Shown here one piece after another: positions 41,254-51,764 of a DNA stretch of 64,000 bases; within the stretch, counting starts at the first letter, position 1; the number at the start of each line of letters is the position of its first letter. The notes below the pieces were generated by a model, which was given only the letters and a program-made list of their open reading frames with translations, made no database searches and had not been told where the DNA came from. Made by a program: the position numbers and the translations under genes. The stretch is from Coriobacteriaceae bacterium. GTDB taxonomy: Bacteria > Actinomycetota > Coriobacteriia > Coriobacteriales > Coriobacteriaceae. The stretch spans positions 124,001 to 188,000 of the forward strand of contig SUUG01000018.1 in the NCBI GenBank assembly GCA_015062655.1. The letters are read 5' to 3'.

Positions 41254-42006
41254 CTAGATCACCTCCAGCGTGGCGAGCACGCGCGCGGCGTACAGGGCGC
41301 GGCGGACGAGCACGAGGGAGAGGGCCGTCCACGCAGCGAGCGCGACGAGCCAGACCGCGGCGTCGGCCCACCCGACCGCGCGGCCGTACAGGAGGTCGAC
41401 GGGAAAGCCGATGGGGATGGCCCGGCTCGCGAGGCGCACCGCATCCGGCATGGAGTCGCCCGAGAAGAGGACGCCGGAAAGAAGCATGATGGGCACGAGC
41501 AGGAGCCCCTCGTAGCTGATGGCGTTCGGGGTCAACACGAACAGCGACGCGACGGTGAACGAGAGGGCGAGGCTGCCCAGGAAGAGCAGGGCGACGCCGA
41601 GCGCGATGGCGCCGACAGCCGACGCGCCGACGGCGAGCGGCGCGCCCGCGAGCAGCGACCAGGCGGCCCAACCGACCGGAAAGGAGAGCACGCCGAAGCT
41701 CGCGGCGGCCGCGACCACCGAGAAGAGGGCGCGGGCGGAGTCCATCGGCGCGGTGACGAGGTAGGCGAGCGTCCCCTTCGCCCGCTCGAACCCGATGATC
41801 CCCGCCGAGCAGGTGCTCGTGGTCCACATGCCGATGATCCCCGCGCGCAGCCAGCCCGAGACGGGGTCGACGGAGCCCCAGGCCTGGTAGGCGAAGAGCT
41901 GAACGAGGACGTTGGCGAGTGTGGTGAAGGCCATGAGCTGCGCGAAATAGGGCACGGCGGCGAACTGGCGCACATGGAAGGCGAGGATCCTGAGCTGGCG
42001 CATCAC
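41254..42006 (-). CDS. ABC-2 type exporter permease, first subunit
   Basis: This 250-residue protein has six membrane segments and the ABC-2 pattern (GIIGFERAKGTLAYLVTAP after the second helix, AIPIGFPVDLLYGRAVG before the last). Its start overlaps the ATPase stop by four bases. Together with the next gene it forms a heteromeric exporter channel. Confidence 0.87.
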   Translation of the reverse strand: MMRQLRILAFHVRQFAAVPYFAQLMAFTTLANVLVQLFAYQAWGSVDPVSGWLRAGIIGMWTTSTCSAGIIGFERAKGTLAYLVTAPMDSARALFSVVAAAASFGVLSFPVGWAAWSLLAGAPLAVGASAVGAIALGVALLFLGSLALSFTVASLFVLTPNAISYEGLLLVPIMLLSGVLFSGDSMPDAVRLASRAIPIGFPVDLLYGRAVGWADAAVWLVALAAWTALSLVLVRRALYAARVLATLEVI

Positions 42007-42986
42007 GACCTCCCGCCAACCAGGGCCACATACGCTTCCTCGAGCGTCGCCGGGCGCGTCTGGGCCGCGGCGGCATAGGACGCATCGAGGGGATCGAGGG
42101 CCGACGAGAGCGCCTGCGCCCGGTCGGCGGCACCCATCGCCGCGTCCCAGAACACGGTGACGAGCCAGCGCCCGGCATGGGCGCGCCGCACCACCTTGGA
42201 TCCCTCCCCGACCGCGGCGGCGAGGGCCTCCTCGGCCGCGCCGTGGCGAGCGTCGACGAGGACCGTCGTCACGGCCGACACGCCCGCGGACGCGGCGATG
42301 TCGGCCGCCTGCCCCCGCACGGACACGCGACCGCCGATGATCACCGAGATGGAGCTCGCCAGCTCCTCGACCTCCGCCATGATATGCGAGGTCAGAAGAA
42401 TCGCTCGGCCCTCGGCGGCGAGGTCGTGGACGATGTCGCGCACCTGGAGGGCCACATCGGGGTCGAGGCCGGTCGTCGGCTCGTCGAGCAGCATGAGCGG
42501 GGCGTCGGCGAGCAGAGCGCGGGCGATGTGGAGGCGCTGGTACATGCCGCGCGAGAACGTCCCCGCGCGCCGGTCGGCGGCGTCCTCCAGGCGGACGCGC
42601 GTGAGCGCTCGTTCAACCGCCTCCCGGCGGGAGGCGGTTGGAACGCCCTGCATGTCGGCGAAGAACAGGAGGTTGTCGCGGGCGGTCGCGCGATGGTAGA
42701 AGCCGAGGTCGCCGCCGAGCACCAACCCGAGCTTCGACCGCGCCGCGCGCGGCCGGGCCACGACGTCCTCGCCGCAGATGCGGATGGAGCCGGCGGTCGG
42801 GGCGAGCAGCGTGGCACACATCTTCACCAGCGTGGTCTTGCCGGCGCCGTTCGGGCCGAGAAGGGCGTGCACCTCCCCCGGTCGGATCGCGAGCGACACG
42901 TCGTCGACCGCGACGAAGCGATCCCGCCCGAACTCACGACGCACGTGGGACACCTCGAGCACCGGGGCGTCATTCATCGATTCCAT
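42003..42986 (-). CDS. ABC exporter ATPase
   Basis: This 327-residue ATPase is of the NatA/CcmA type. Walker A is GPNGAGKTT, the signature is FSRGMYQRLHIARAL (the SxGM variant normal for this group), Walker B is LMLLDEPTTGLD and the H-loop is LLTSHIM. The C-terminal 90 residues are a family-typical regulatory region. It is the first gene of ATPase-permease-permease-rsgA. Either ATG at 42986 or 42977 is possible. Confidence 0.92.
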   Translation of the reverse strand: MESMNDAPVLEVSHVRREFGRDRFVAVDDVSLAIRPGEVHALLGPNGAGKTTLVKMCATLLAPTAGSIRICGEDVVARPRAARSKLGLVLGGDLGFYHRATARDNLLFFADMQGVPTASRREAVERALTRVRLEDAADRRAGTFSRGMYQRLHIARALLADAPLMLLDEPTTGLDPDVALQVRDIVHDLAAEGRAILLTSHIMAEVEELASSISVIIGGRVSVRGQAADIAASAGVSAVTTVLVDARHGAAEEALAAAVGEGSKVVRRAHAGRWLVTVFWDAAMGAADRAQALSSALDPLDASYAAAAQTRPATLEEAYVALVGGRS

Positions 42987-43208
42987 AGCGGCAAACCCTT
43001 CAATCCCAGAGGATCAGTTGAAATCAACTTTGCGATTCTCCCGGCTGCAGCATGATGCTCGGTCGCATACATACATGCAACGACCGTCTCGCGCACCGCG
43101 CGCATGCCAGAAAAAGCTCCAATCATGTTATAACGCCAAAAAGCTTCGGCTGAGACGTCAATCGCTAGCTCATATTCATTGGTGTATATGGATATGAAGT
43201 TTTCAAAC

Positions 43209-43227
43209 TGGAATTTACTATTCCAGA
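43209..43227 (-). terminator. Possible terminator of the island membrane-protein gene
   Basis: CTGGAAT and ATTCCAG form a seven-base perfect stem with a five-base loop a few bases after the stop of the 180-residue protein. On the minus strand TTTGAAAA follows. Confidence 0.5.
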
Positions 43228-43231
43228 CAAT

Positions 43232-43774
43232 TCAATTCGTATCTTTTGGCTCTGGAATAATAATTTCTTTTCCCTCTTTTTCCATCCGTTTTATAAAGTT
43301 GTCAAAATGGTCTGTCATACCATCAACAAAAAATGCTTTCTTCTTTCTTCCATTGACATACACATTCATACCACCGCGCTTCATTTTACAATAAGATATG
43401 TCTGATATTTTCCAATATCTTCTAAAAATAAACATTTTAATAACGGTGATATTATCTCCTTCAACTTTTATCTCCCACACTCCTTTTAGCGGAGCAATCA
43501 TGCCAAAAAAAGTAACTCCAAACAAAATAATAGATAATGGGATAATAATCATCAAATATCTTTTAGAATAAAAATTATCAGGTTCACTCCAAGATCCCCA
43601 GATAAGAACGCCAAGCAGAAGCAAAGCACCTATTGCACATATAAATGATACATCTGATATTGTTCGAATAGAAAACTGATTTAAAGATTTTGTTGTTTTA
43701 TGATTTCTTTTTTGCATTATAACTAAAATAAATACAACGATATATGCAACTAAAATTGTACCTAAATATTTCAT
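43232..43774 (-). CDS. Hypothetical membrane protein of the low-GC island
   Basis: The 180-residue protein has three hydrophobic segments: YLGTILVAYIVVFILVI at the start, VSFICAIGALLLLGVLIW and LMIIIPLSIILFGVTFFG. A soluble C-terminal domain follows that resembles small bacterial PH-like or DUF domains (EIKVEGDNITVIKMFIFRRYW then ISDISYCKMKRGGMNVYVNGRKKKAFFVD). Its codon usage is AT-rich and unlike the neighbours, so it came with the island. No clear ribosome site is seen before the ATG. I cannot assign a function. Confidence 0.65.
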   Translation of the reverse strand: MKYLGTILVAYIVVFILVIMQKRNHKTTKSLNQFSIRTISDVSFICAIGALLLLGVLIWGSWSEPDNFYSKRYLMIIIPLSIILFGVTFFGMIAPLKGVWEIKVEGDNITVIKMFIFRRYWKISDISYCKMKRGGMNVYVNGRKKKAFFVDGMTDHFDNFIKRMEKEGKEIIIPEPKDTN

Positions 43775-43855
43775 GTCTTACATCCAAAACTTCATATTTC
43801 TCCGTTTCTTCATACCCACATTATAACAGTTACATGTACCCGCTACAATGAAAAT

Positions 43856-44561
43856 CTATTCAGCAAGCCTATTTCTTCGGCTGTCCCTGCGGTGTATGGT
43901 TTTGTGGGCTGCCTGCGTTTTGGTTGCCTTTATATTACTGGAAGTCTTTTGCAGTTTCGCATTTCCGACATTCAGCTTCGCCCAGAATTGTCCCAATTCC
44001 TGCCCCTCGCCAGAGTAGATATAACCGCCACATTCATAGCGTCCTTTATTTTCTTTGACAAAGGCTCTTGCACCAGAGAAAACTTCGTCCTGCGTTGCCT
44101 TTGGAATTTCATCATAAGAAGCTCGCACGTTATCACACTGCCAGCCAAGATGTACGCTCAATCTCTGCCAGACTACAAGCTGTCTTAAAAGGTAAGCGTG
44201 TTTTTGCTTATTCCGCTGTGGCTGTCTGTGTACTGTTTTACATATTCGATAGATAAGGCAGCGTCGCTTATCTGGTCGGCACTCATGCGTGAGCTTGCGT
44301 CAGCTCTGGTCTTGCAGCCATTCTTAAAGTCAGTGTTAATGTCAATACAGTAAGCGTCCTCGCCCTCAACGGTTAAATGTCCCTCATTAAAGGTAGAACC
44401 AATCGAACCGTCATTCATTACTTTTTCAACGATACCGACACGCTTTTTGACTCCGCCCAGTATTGCTTGCTTTCTGCATGAACGGGTGTAGTCGGTAAAG
44501 CAGTAACAACAGTTGCAAGAGCTAATAAGCCCGTACACAATCGTTTCCATGTCTTTTTCAT
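43856..44561 (-). pseudogene. Decayed N-terminal fragment of a thioester/VaFE-type anchored surface protein
   Basis: Three frames in succession give one protein. First a signal peptide, MKKTWKRLCTGLLALATVV, ending TPVHAES. After a frame change near 44450 comes RVGIVEKVMNDGSIGSTFNEGHLTVEGEDAYCIDINTDF in two frames' worth of sequence. After a second frame change near 44200 comes HAYLLRQLVVWQRLSVHLGWQCDN and so on to GQFWAKLNVGNA. This matches, from memory, the thioester-domain start of large surface proteins carried by Firmicutes conjugative elements, including the characteristic YCIDIN and WQ segments. The large repeat region and anchor are missing. It is a nonfunctional remnant. Confidence 0.8.
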
Positions 44562-44920
44562 AAATCTAATGCTCCTTTCATTTTGGGTAATATAATAGCC
44601 GTCCAATAAGAACGGCTGAAAATAGAAAAGGAACGTCATTTTAGGCGTTCCATAGTCTATAAGTTATTCGATTTATTCTTGTTTCAATACTGATGTGCTG
44701 TACCATATCTTTGCATATCTAGGAAAACTTGCGTGTCAGGGCTCATTCATTAGTAGTAAATAAGTAATAAATTGATGTGTTTGCTTCCTTGAAAATGCTG
44801 ATAGATACTGTATTTTAGCGGATAATCGGATTATTAGTGTGTTTTTCGATATAAAAACACACTATATTGATATTGACAATCATCACCTCAAACGCTAACT
44901 CATCCACGCAGACAACCCCC

Positions 44921-46183
44921 TCATACCCCCTTGGGCACCGGCAGGATGAGGTTCATGAGGATGCCCACGAGGGTGGAGGTCGCCATGCCGGGGAGCGTGT
45001 AGTCGCCCACCGGGATCGCGATGCCCGCGGTCTCCATGCCCACGCCGAGGATGATCACCACCGACGCGATCATGAGGTTGCGGTTCTGGTCGAAATCGAC
45101 CCCGTTCGTCACGAGCATCCGCAGGCCGTTGCTCGCGATGAGCCCGAAGAGCAGCAGGCAGACGCCGCCCATGACCGGCCCGGGGATCGACTGCACGAGC
45201 GCCGCGAGTTTGGGGCAGAAGCCGCCCACGATGAGCGCGAACCCCGCCGCGTACCAGAAGATCTGCGTCGAGTACACGCGCGTCACGCTCATGACGCCGA
45301 TGTTCTCCGCACAGGTGGTCGTGGGAGGCCCGCCCACGAAACCCGAGATGACCGTCGATAGGCCGTCGCCGGCGAGCGAGCGCGGCAGGAGCGCGCGGTA
45401 GTCCTTGCCGACGATCTCCCCCACGGCGAGCAGGTGCCCGATGTGCTCGATCACGGTGACGACGGCCACCGGGGCTATGAGCGCGATCGCGCCCGCGTCG
45501 AAGCGCGGGGCGGAGAGCTCGGGCAGGCCGACCCACGCAGCCTCGGCCACCGGGGCGAAATCGACGAGGCCGAGCGGAAGCGACACGAGGTAGCCCACGA
45601 CGATGGAGAGCAGCACGGGAATCGTCCCCATGATGCCGCCCATGCTCGAGAACAGCACGGCGGAGACGAGCGTGACCGCCGCGACGACCGCTCCGATCGC
45701 GTAGAAGGACGCCGTCCCGTCCGCGGCCGTCTGCTCGAGCGCCATGCGCGCCGCGGTGGCCGAGAGCCCCACGCCGATAACGACCATAACGCTGGCCACG
45801 AGCACGGGCGGCAGCAGGCGGTCGAGCCAACCGGTGCCCACGAGCCGGATGATGCCGGCCACCACGAGGAAGACGGCGCCCGCCACGATGACGCCGCTCA
45901 TGGCCGCGTCGAGGCCGCGGGTGGCTCCCACGGCGATGATCGGGCTGATGAAGGCAAAGGAGCTCCCCAGATAGCTCGGGATCTTGTTGCCCGTGACCAG
46001 GAGGTAGCAGATCGTGCCGATGCCGGAGCACATGATCGCGACGTTGGGATCGAGCCCCGTCAGGATCGGGACGAGCACCGTCGACCCGAACATGCTCATC
46101 ATGTGCTGGATTCCCAACGGAATGGCGCGCCCGACCGACACCCGGTCGTCCACGCCGATGACTTCCTGTTCGTGCTTGGCCAT
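44921..46183 (-). CDS. uraA: Uracil/nucleobase permease (NCS2 family)
   Basis: This 420-residue NCS2 transporter imports uracil with protons. Conserved pieces are VIEHIGHLLAVGEIVGKDY, GGPPTTTCAENIGVMSVTRVYS and the membrane-helix glutamates they contain, plus GSSFAFISPI in helix 3. Length and motifs point to uracil rather than xanthine. The ATG at 46183 follows AGGAAGG. The island of foreign DNA begins 18 bases after its stop. It belongs functionally to the nucleoside cluster to the right, from which it is divergently transcribed. Confidence 0.93.
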   Translation of the reverse strand: MAKHEQEVIGVDDRVSVGRAIPLGIQHMMSMFGSTVLVPILTGLDPNVAIMCSGIGTICYLLVTGNKIPSYLGSSFAFISPIIAVGATRGLDAAMSGVIVAGAVFLVVAGIIRLVGTGWLDRLLPPVLVASVMVVIGVGLSATAARMALEQTAADGTASFYAIGAVVAAVTLVSAVLFSSMGGIMGTIPVLLSIVVGYLVSLPLGLVDFAPVAEAAWVGLPELSAPRFDAGAIALIAPVAVVTVIEHIGHLLAVGEIVGKDYRALLPRSLAGDGLSTVISGFVGGPPTTTCAENIGVMSVTRVYSTQIFWYAAGFALIVGGFCPKLAALVQSIPGPVMGGVCLLLFGLIASNGLRMLVTNGVDFDQNRNLMIASVVIILGVGMETAGIAIPVGDYTLPGMATSTLVGILMNLILPVPKGV

Positions 46184-46520
46184 GTGCGGCCTTCCTCTCC
46201 CTCGCGACGATACGGATGCAGGGCTGCGAACAGCGCCCCTAAGCGGCCCTCGACGAGGTCAAAGGCCCTGACCACTATAGCGGAAGCGGGGTGCGGAAGG
46301 GAGCTCGGCGGGGCGCCGGGCGGCTGCGAACGCGGGACGGCGGGCGGGAGCGGGGCTGCGGGCACGGCGCGTGACGGGTTTGAGACAGCAGGCGGGGGCG
46401 GCGGGGGCGGCACGTGACGGGTTCGGGGCAGCGGGCGCGAAGCGGGCGCGAAACGTGCGACAGGACGAGGCGGGGCGGGCTCGGAAACGGGCTGCGGCGG
46501 TCGCGCCCGTCCCCATCGAC

Positions 46521-46592
46521 CATTCAGCGACCGTTTTCTCACGAAAAAAGAAGGCTCGGAGAGAAAAACCGTGATAAAACGGTCATTGAATG
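46521..46592. repeat. Intergenic inverted-repeat element H
   Basis: Arms CATTCAGCGACCGTTTT (46521-46537) and 46576-46592 match at 15 of 17 positions; TCACG (46539-46543) and CGTGA (46570-46574) extend the stem. At 72 bp it is the shortest of the elements. It is in the divergent gap between uraA and deoD. Confidence 0.6.
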
Positions 46593-46639
46593 AAGTTGCG
46601 CGGAAGGGAACGGGGCGGAGGGCCGCGCGCTATCGCCCG

Positions 46640-46800
46640 TGCCGGCCGCGCACCCACCGCGCCGTCACCCGCGCCACACGCCCACCGCCGCGCCCCGCAC
46701 CGCCCGCGCCGCCGCCCGGCGCACCGCCGCCCGCGCCCCGCACCGCCCGCGCCGCCGCCCGCGCCGCCGCCCGTGCCGCCGCCCGCGCTGCCGCGCACAC
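46640..46800. other. C-rich low-complexity tract upstream of deoD
   Basis: The plus strand is an almost pure C/G tract made of varied GCCGCCCGC and CGCACCGCC units, about 80-240 bases upstream of the deoD start. The minus strand is correspondingly G-rich. The rest of the 695-bp gap (46184-46878) holds element H and an imperfect duplication of CGTGACGGGTT near 46370 and 46412. I see no gene in it. Confidence 0.6.
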
Positions 46801-46878
46801 GCATCCCCGCACGCGCTATCATGCTAGCTATGTAGTTGGCCCCGCGAGCCGGGGCAGCGAACCGTCAAGGAGGACCGC

Positions 46879-47598
46879 ATGAGTGTTCCCACCCCGCACA
46901 ACGCCGCCGGCGCGGGAGACATCGCCAAGACCGTCCTGATGCCCGGCGACCCGCTCCGCGCCAGGTTCATCGCCGAGACCTACCTAAAGGACGTCCGCTG
47001 CGTCAACGAGGTCCGCAACATGCTCGCCTACACGGGCACCTACCAGGGCGCGCCCGTGACCGTCATGGGCGGCGGCATGGGCATGCCGAGCATCGGCATC
47101 TACTCCTACGAGCTCTTCAACTTCTACGACGTGGACGCCATCATCCGCGTCGGCTCGGCGGGGGGCGTGGCCGAGGGCGCCGAGCTCCGCGACGTCGTTG
47201 CCGGCATGGGCGCCTGCACCGATTCCAACTTCGCCGACCAGTACGGCCTCCCCGGCACCTTCGCCCCGATCGCGAGCTTCGAGCTGCTCGAGCGGGCCGT
47301 GGCCGCCGCCCGGGCGCAAAACGTCCCCATCAAGGTGGGCAACATCCTCTCGAGCGACCACTTCTACCTCGACGACCCCGACTCCACCCGCAGCTGGCAG
47401 AAGATGGGCGTCCTCGCGGTGGAGATGGAGGCCGCCGCCCTCTACATGAACGCCGCGCGCGCCGGCAAGCAGGCGCTGTGCCTCCTCACCGTGTCCGACC
47501 TCCCGCTCACCGGCGCCTCGCTGCCGGCCGAGGAGCGCCAGACGAGCTTCACCCAGATGATGGAGGTCGCCCTCGCGCTCGCCGTGCCCGCTGCGTAA
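46879..47598 (+). CDS. deoD: Purine-nucleoside phosphorylase DeoD type
   Basis: This 239-residue hexameric-type phosphorylase splits purine (deoxy)nucleosides into base and (deoxy)ribose-1-phosphate. Motifs include [17 protein letters not shown] (phosphate site), [23 protein letters not shown] and the ribose-binding VEMEAAALY. The catalytic aspartate lies in [16 protein letters not shown] precedes the ATG. It is the first gene of the plus-strand nucleoside cluster. Confidence 0.95.
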   Translation: MSVPTPHNAAGAGDIAKTVLMPGDPLRARFIAETYLKDVRCVNEVRNMLAYTGTYQGAPVTVMGGGMGMPSIGIYSYELFNFYDVDAIIRVGSAGGVAEGAELRDVVAGMGACTDSNFADQYGLPGTFAPIASFELLERAVAAARAQNVPIKVGNILSSDHFYLDDPDSTRSWQKMGVLAVEMEAAALYMNAARAGKQALCLLTVSDLPLTGASLPAEERQTSFTQMMEVALALAVPAA

Positions 47599-47833
47599 CC
47601 CCGACCCCGGAGGCGCCGGGCGGCCGCGCGAACCTTTCCCGCGCGGCCATGAGGCCCCCGCCCCCGGATCCCCGTGCGCCGACGCGCCGCCCCGCAGACT
47701 CGACGGGGGGGTGCGCACCGGCCGCCACCTGCGTTCTTCACGCGCCCGGGCCGCGGCCCGCGGTCGCTGAAGATATAGTTGGGCGTCCCTGACACCAGGG
47801 CCGCCGCGCGATCATGCGACAGAAAGGATCAGC

Positions 47834-48913
47834 ATGAAGAAGACGCGTTTCGCAAAGCTCGCCTCCGTCGGCGTCGCCGGCGTCCTGGCGCTCACGCTCG
47901 CCGGGTGCGGCGGGGGCAACGCCGCCTCCGACGGGAGCGCCGCGGCCGGCAGCTCCACCGCGGGCAGCGACTACCAGGTCTCCATGGTCACCGACATGGG
48001 CGGCGTGAACGACCAGTCGTTCAACCAGCTCGCCTGGGAGGGCCTGCAGCAGCTTCAGAAGGACACCGGCATCAAGGTCGGCTACACGGAGTCCAAGCAG
48101 GAGTCCGACTACGCCACCAACCTCGACAAGGCCGTCGACAACGAGGGCGACCTCATCTGGGGCATCGGCTTCGCCATGGCCGACGCCCTGCAGACCGCCG
48201 CGAAGCAGAACCCCGACGTCAGCTTCGCGATCATCGACAACGCCTACCCTGAGGCCGACCTCACCGACAACCTCACCGGCGTGGCCTTCCGCTCCCAGGA
48301 GCCCTCGTTCGTGGTGGGCTACATCGCGGCCATGACGAGCGAGACCGGCAAGGTCGGCTTCGTCGGCGGCATGAGGAGCGACATCATCGACACCTTCGAG
48401 TACGGCTACAAGGCCGGCGTCGCCTACGCGAACAAGGAGTCCGGCAAGAACGTCGAGGTCACGGTCCAGTACCTCGAGAGCTTCACCGACGCCGCCAAGG
48501 GCAAGGCCGCGGGCCAGAAGCTCTACTCCGACGGCTGCGACGTGGTCTTCCAGGCCGCGGGCAACGCCGGCAACGGCGTCATCGAGGCCGCGCAGGATGC
48601 CGGCAAGTACGTGATCGGCGTCGACAAGGACCAGTACAGCCAGGCGCCCGACAACATGCTCAGCTCGGCGCTCAAGAAGGTCGACAAGGCGGTCATCGAG
48701 ATCTCCGAGAAGGCCAGCAAGGGTGAGAAGATCGGCGGGCAGAACATCGAGCTCGGCATGAGCGACGGCGCGGCCGGCATCTCCGAGCACCACGAGCACA
48801 TGTCCGATGAGGTCTACGAGACCGCCCAGGACCTCGTGACCCAGATCAAGGACGGCAAGATCACGCCTCCGGGCTCCGAGGCCGACTACGACGCCTTCGT
48901 GGCCTCCCTCTAA
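47834..48913 (+). CDS. Nucleoside-binding BMP-family lipoprotein
   Basis: This 359-residue substrate-binding lipoprotein has the lipobox LAGCG (cysteine near residue 25) and a Gly/Ser/Ala linker. A BMP/PnrA fold follows: VSMVTDMGGVNDQSFNQLAWEG, then VSFAIIDNAY, GFVGGM and VVFQAAGNAG. Family members such as PnrA and the Bacillus NupN bind purine nucleosides. It feeds the ATPase and permeases downstream. A GC-rich stem-loop after its stop probably sets a higher level of this protein. Confidence 0.93.
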   Translation: MKKTRFAKLASVGVAGVLALTLAGCGGGNAASDGSAAAGSSTAGSDYQVSMVTDMGGVNDQSFNQLAWEGLQQLQKDTGIKVGYTESKQESDYATNLDKAVDNEGDLIWGIGFAMADALQTAAKQNPDVSFAIIDNAYPEADLTDNLTGVAFRSQEPSFVVGYIAAMTSETGKVGFVGGMRSDIIDTFEYGYKAGVAYANKESGKNVEVTVQYLESFTDAAKGKAAGQKLYSDGCDVVFQAAGNAGNGVIEAAQDAGKYVIGVDKDQYSQAPDNMLSSALKKVDKAVIEISEKASKGEKIGGQNIELGMSDGAAGISEHHEHMSDEVYETAQDLVTQIKDGKITPPGSEADYDAFVASL

Positions 48914-48926
48914 CAGCCATATTCCT

Positions 48927-48958
48927 GCGCGGGGCGCTCCGGTGGGGGCGCCCCGCGC
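48927..48958 (+). terminator. Stem-loop between the binding protein and ATPase genes
   Basis: GCGCGGGGCGC (48927-48937) and GCGCCCCGCGC (48948-48958) form an 11-bp stem. No T-run follows, so it is more likely a partial terminator or 3'-end RNA protector than a full stop. Confidence 0.6.
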
Positions 48959-49071
48959 CTTCGGAGCGCGAGCGGCCCGGACTCGAGATCCTCGGGCCGT
49001 CCCGCACGGGCGGCGCGGCGATGCGCGCCGTCCATCCGGGACGAAGCGTCAATCAGAAAGGAGAGGCGGAT

Positions 49072-50597
<1,526 letters not shown>

Positions 50598-50598
<1 letters not shown>

Positions 50599-51764
50599 TG
50601 TCATCGACCACGCAGGCGGGAGGCGCCGGACGCATCCAGCGCATCCTGCACAAACCCATCACAGCGGCGCTGATCGCCATCGCCCTCGGCTTCGCCGTCG
50701 CGGCCGCGCTGCTCGCCGCCGCCGGCTACGACCCGGGGGCCTCGTTCGCCGCCCTGTTCGACGGCGTGCTCTCGAAGCCCAAGTACATCTCGAACACCGT
50801 CATCAAGGCCGCCCCCATCATCCTGACGGGCATCTCCGTGGCCTTCGCGTTCAAGACGGGCCTGTTCAACATCGGCGCCGAGGGCCAGTACATCGCGGGC
50901 ACCGTCTGCGCCGTGCTCGTGGGCGTCAAGCTCGACCTGCCCATGCCGTTGCAGATCCCCGTCGTGGTGCTCGCCGGCGTCGCGGGCGGCGCCGCCGTGG
51001 GCGCGATCACGGGCGCGCTCAAGGCCCGCTTCGGGATCCACGAGGTCATCACCGCGATCATGCTCAACTGGACGATGCTCTACGTGAACAACTTCGTTGC
51101 CAACAGCGCCGCCTACCACCGCCCAAGCTCGACGGCGTCGCTGCCGGTGAACCCCTCGAGCTTCACGACGATCCTGCCCGAGTGGAAGGTCTCCGACGCG
51201 GGCCTCGAGGCGCTGCGCCAGGTCCCCTGGCTCTACGACTTCCTCGTGAAGACCGACGTCAACATCGCCTTCGCCGTGGCCGTGCTCGTGGCCGCGGGCA
51301 TCTGGTTCGTGCTCTACCGCTCCAAGCTCGGCTACGAGCTGCGCGCCGTCGGGTTCAGCCGCGACGCGGCCGAGTTCGCCGGCATGCCCGTGGGGCGCAA
51401 CACCCTCATCGCGATGACCATCGCCGGCGCCGTCTCGGGCCTCGCCGGCGCGCTCATGGTCACCGGCATCGAACCGCACAGCATCTCCACCCTGGCCGGC
51501 TTCGAGAACTACGGCTTCAACGGGTTCTCGGTGGCGCTCATCGCCGGCTCCTCGCCCATCGGCTGCATCTTCGCCGGCCTGCTGTTCGGCGGCCTGCTCT
51601 ACGGCGGCCAGTCGGTGCAGATGGCCGTCGGTGCGCCCACCGACATCATCAACATCATGATCGGCACGATCGTCTTCTTCGTGGCCCTGGCGCGGGTGGT
51701 CCCCCTCCTCGCCGACCGCCTGGAGCGGCGCCGTGCGCAGAAGCGAGGTGCCCAGCATGCTTAA
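50598..51764 (+). CDS. Nucleoside ABC importer permease, NupP type
   Basis: This 388-residue permease of the BPD-transp-2 family has about ten membrane segments. It contains FKTGLFNIGAEGQYIAG and GYELRAVGFSRDAAEFAGM, the cytoplasmic coupling motif. It forms the channel with the following permease. The start overlaps the ATPase stop, and its end overlaps the next start by eight bases. Confidence 0.93.

Larger units (their letters stand above)
43160..44903. mobile_element. Low-GC island, remnant of horizontally acquired DNA
   Basis: From about 43160 to 44903 base composition drops sharply to AT-rich, and codon use changes to a Firmicutes style (AAA, ATA, TTA common). It contains one intact-looking membrane-protein gene and a decayed surface-protein gene of conjugative-element type. 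Near-identical 14-mers (12 of 14 bases: AATCGCTAGCTCAT at 43160-43173 and AAACGCTAACTCAT at 44890-44903) stand at its two edges and may be worn attachment sites. No integrase or transposase remains. A perfect 12-bp hairpin TAGTGTGTTTTT lies at 44835-44864. Confidence 0.6.

Noticed and set aside
39401..42178. A 925-codon frame ending in RsgA
   Set aside because: Only its last 359 codons are RsgA. The first part lies out of frame over two ABC permease genes and is Arg/Pro/Gly-rich nonsense.
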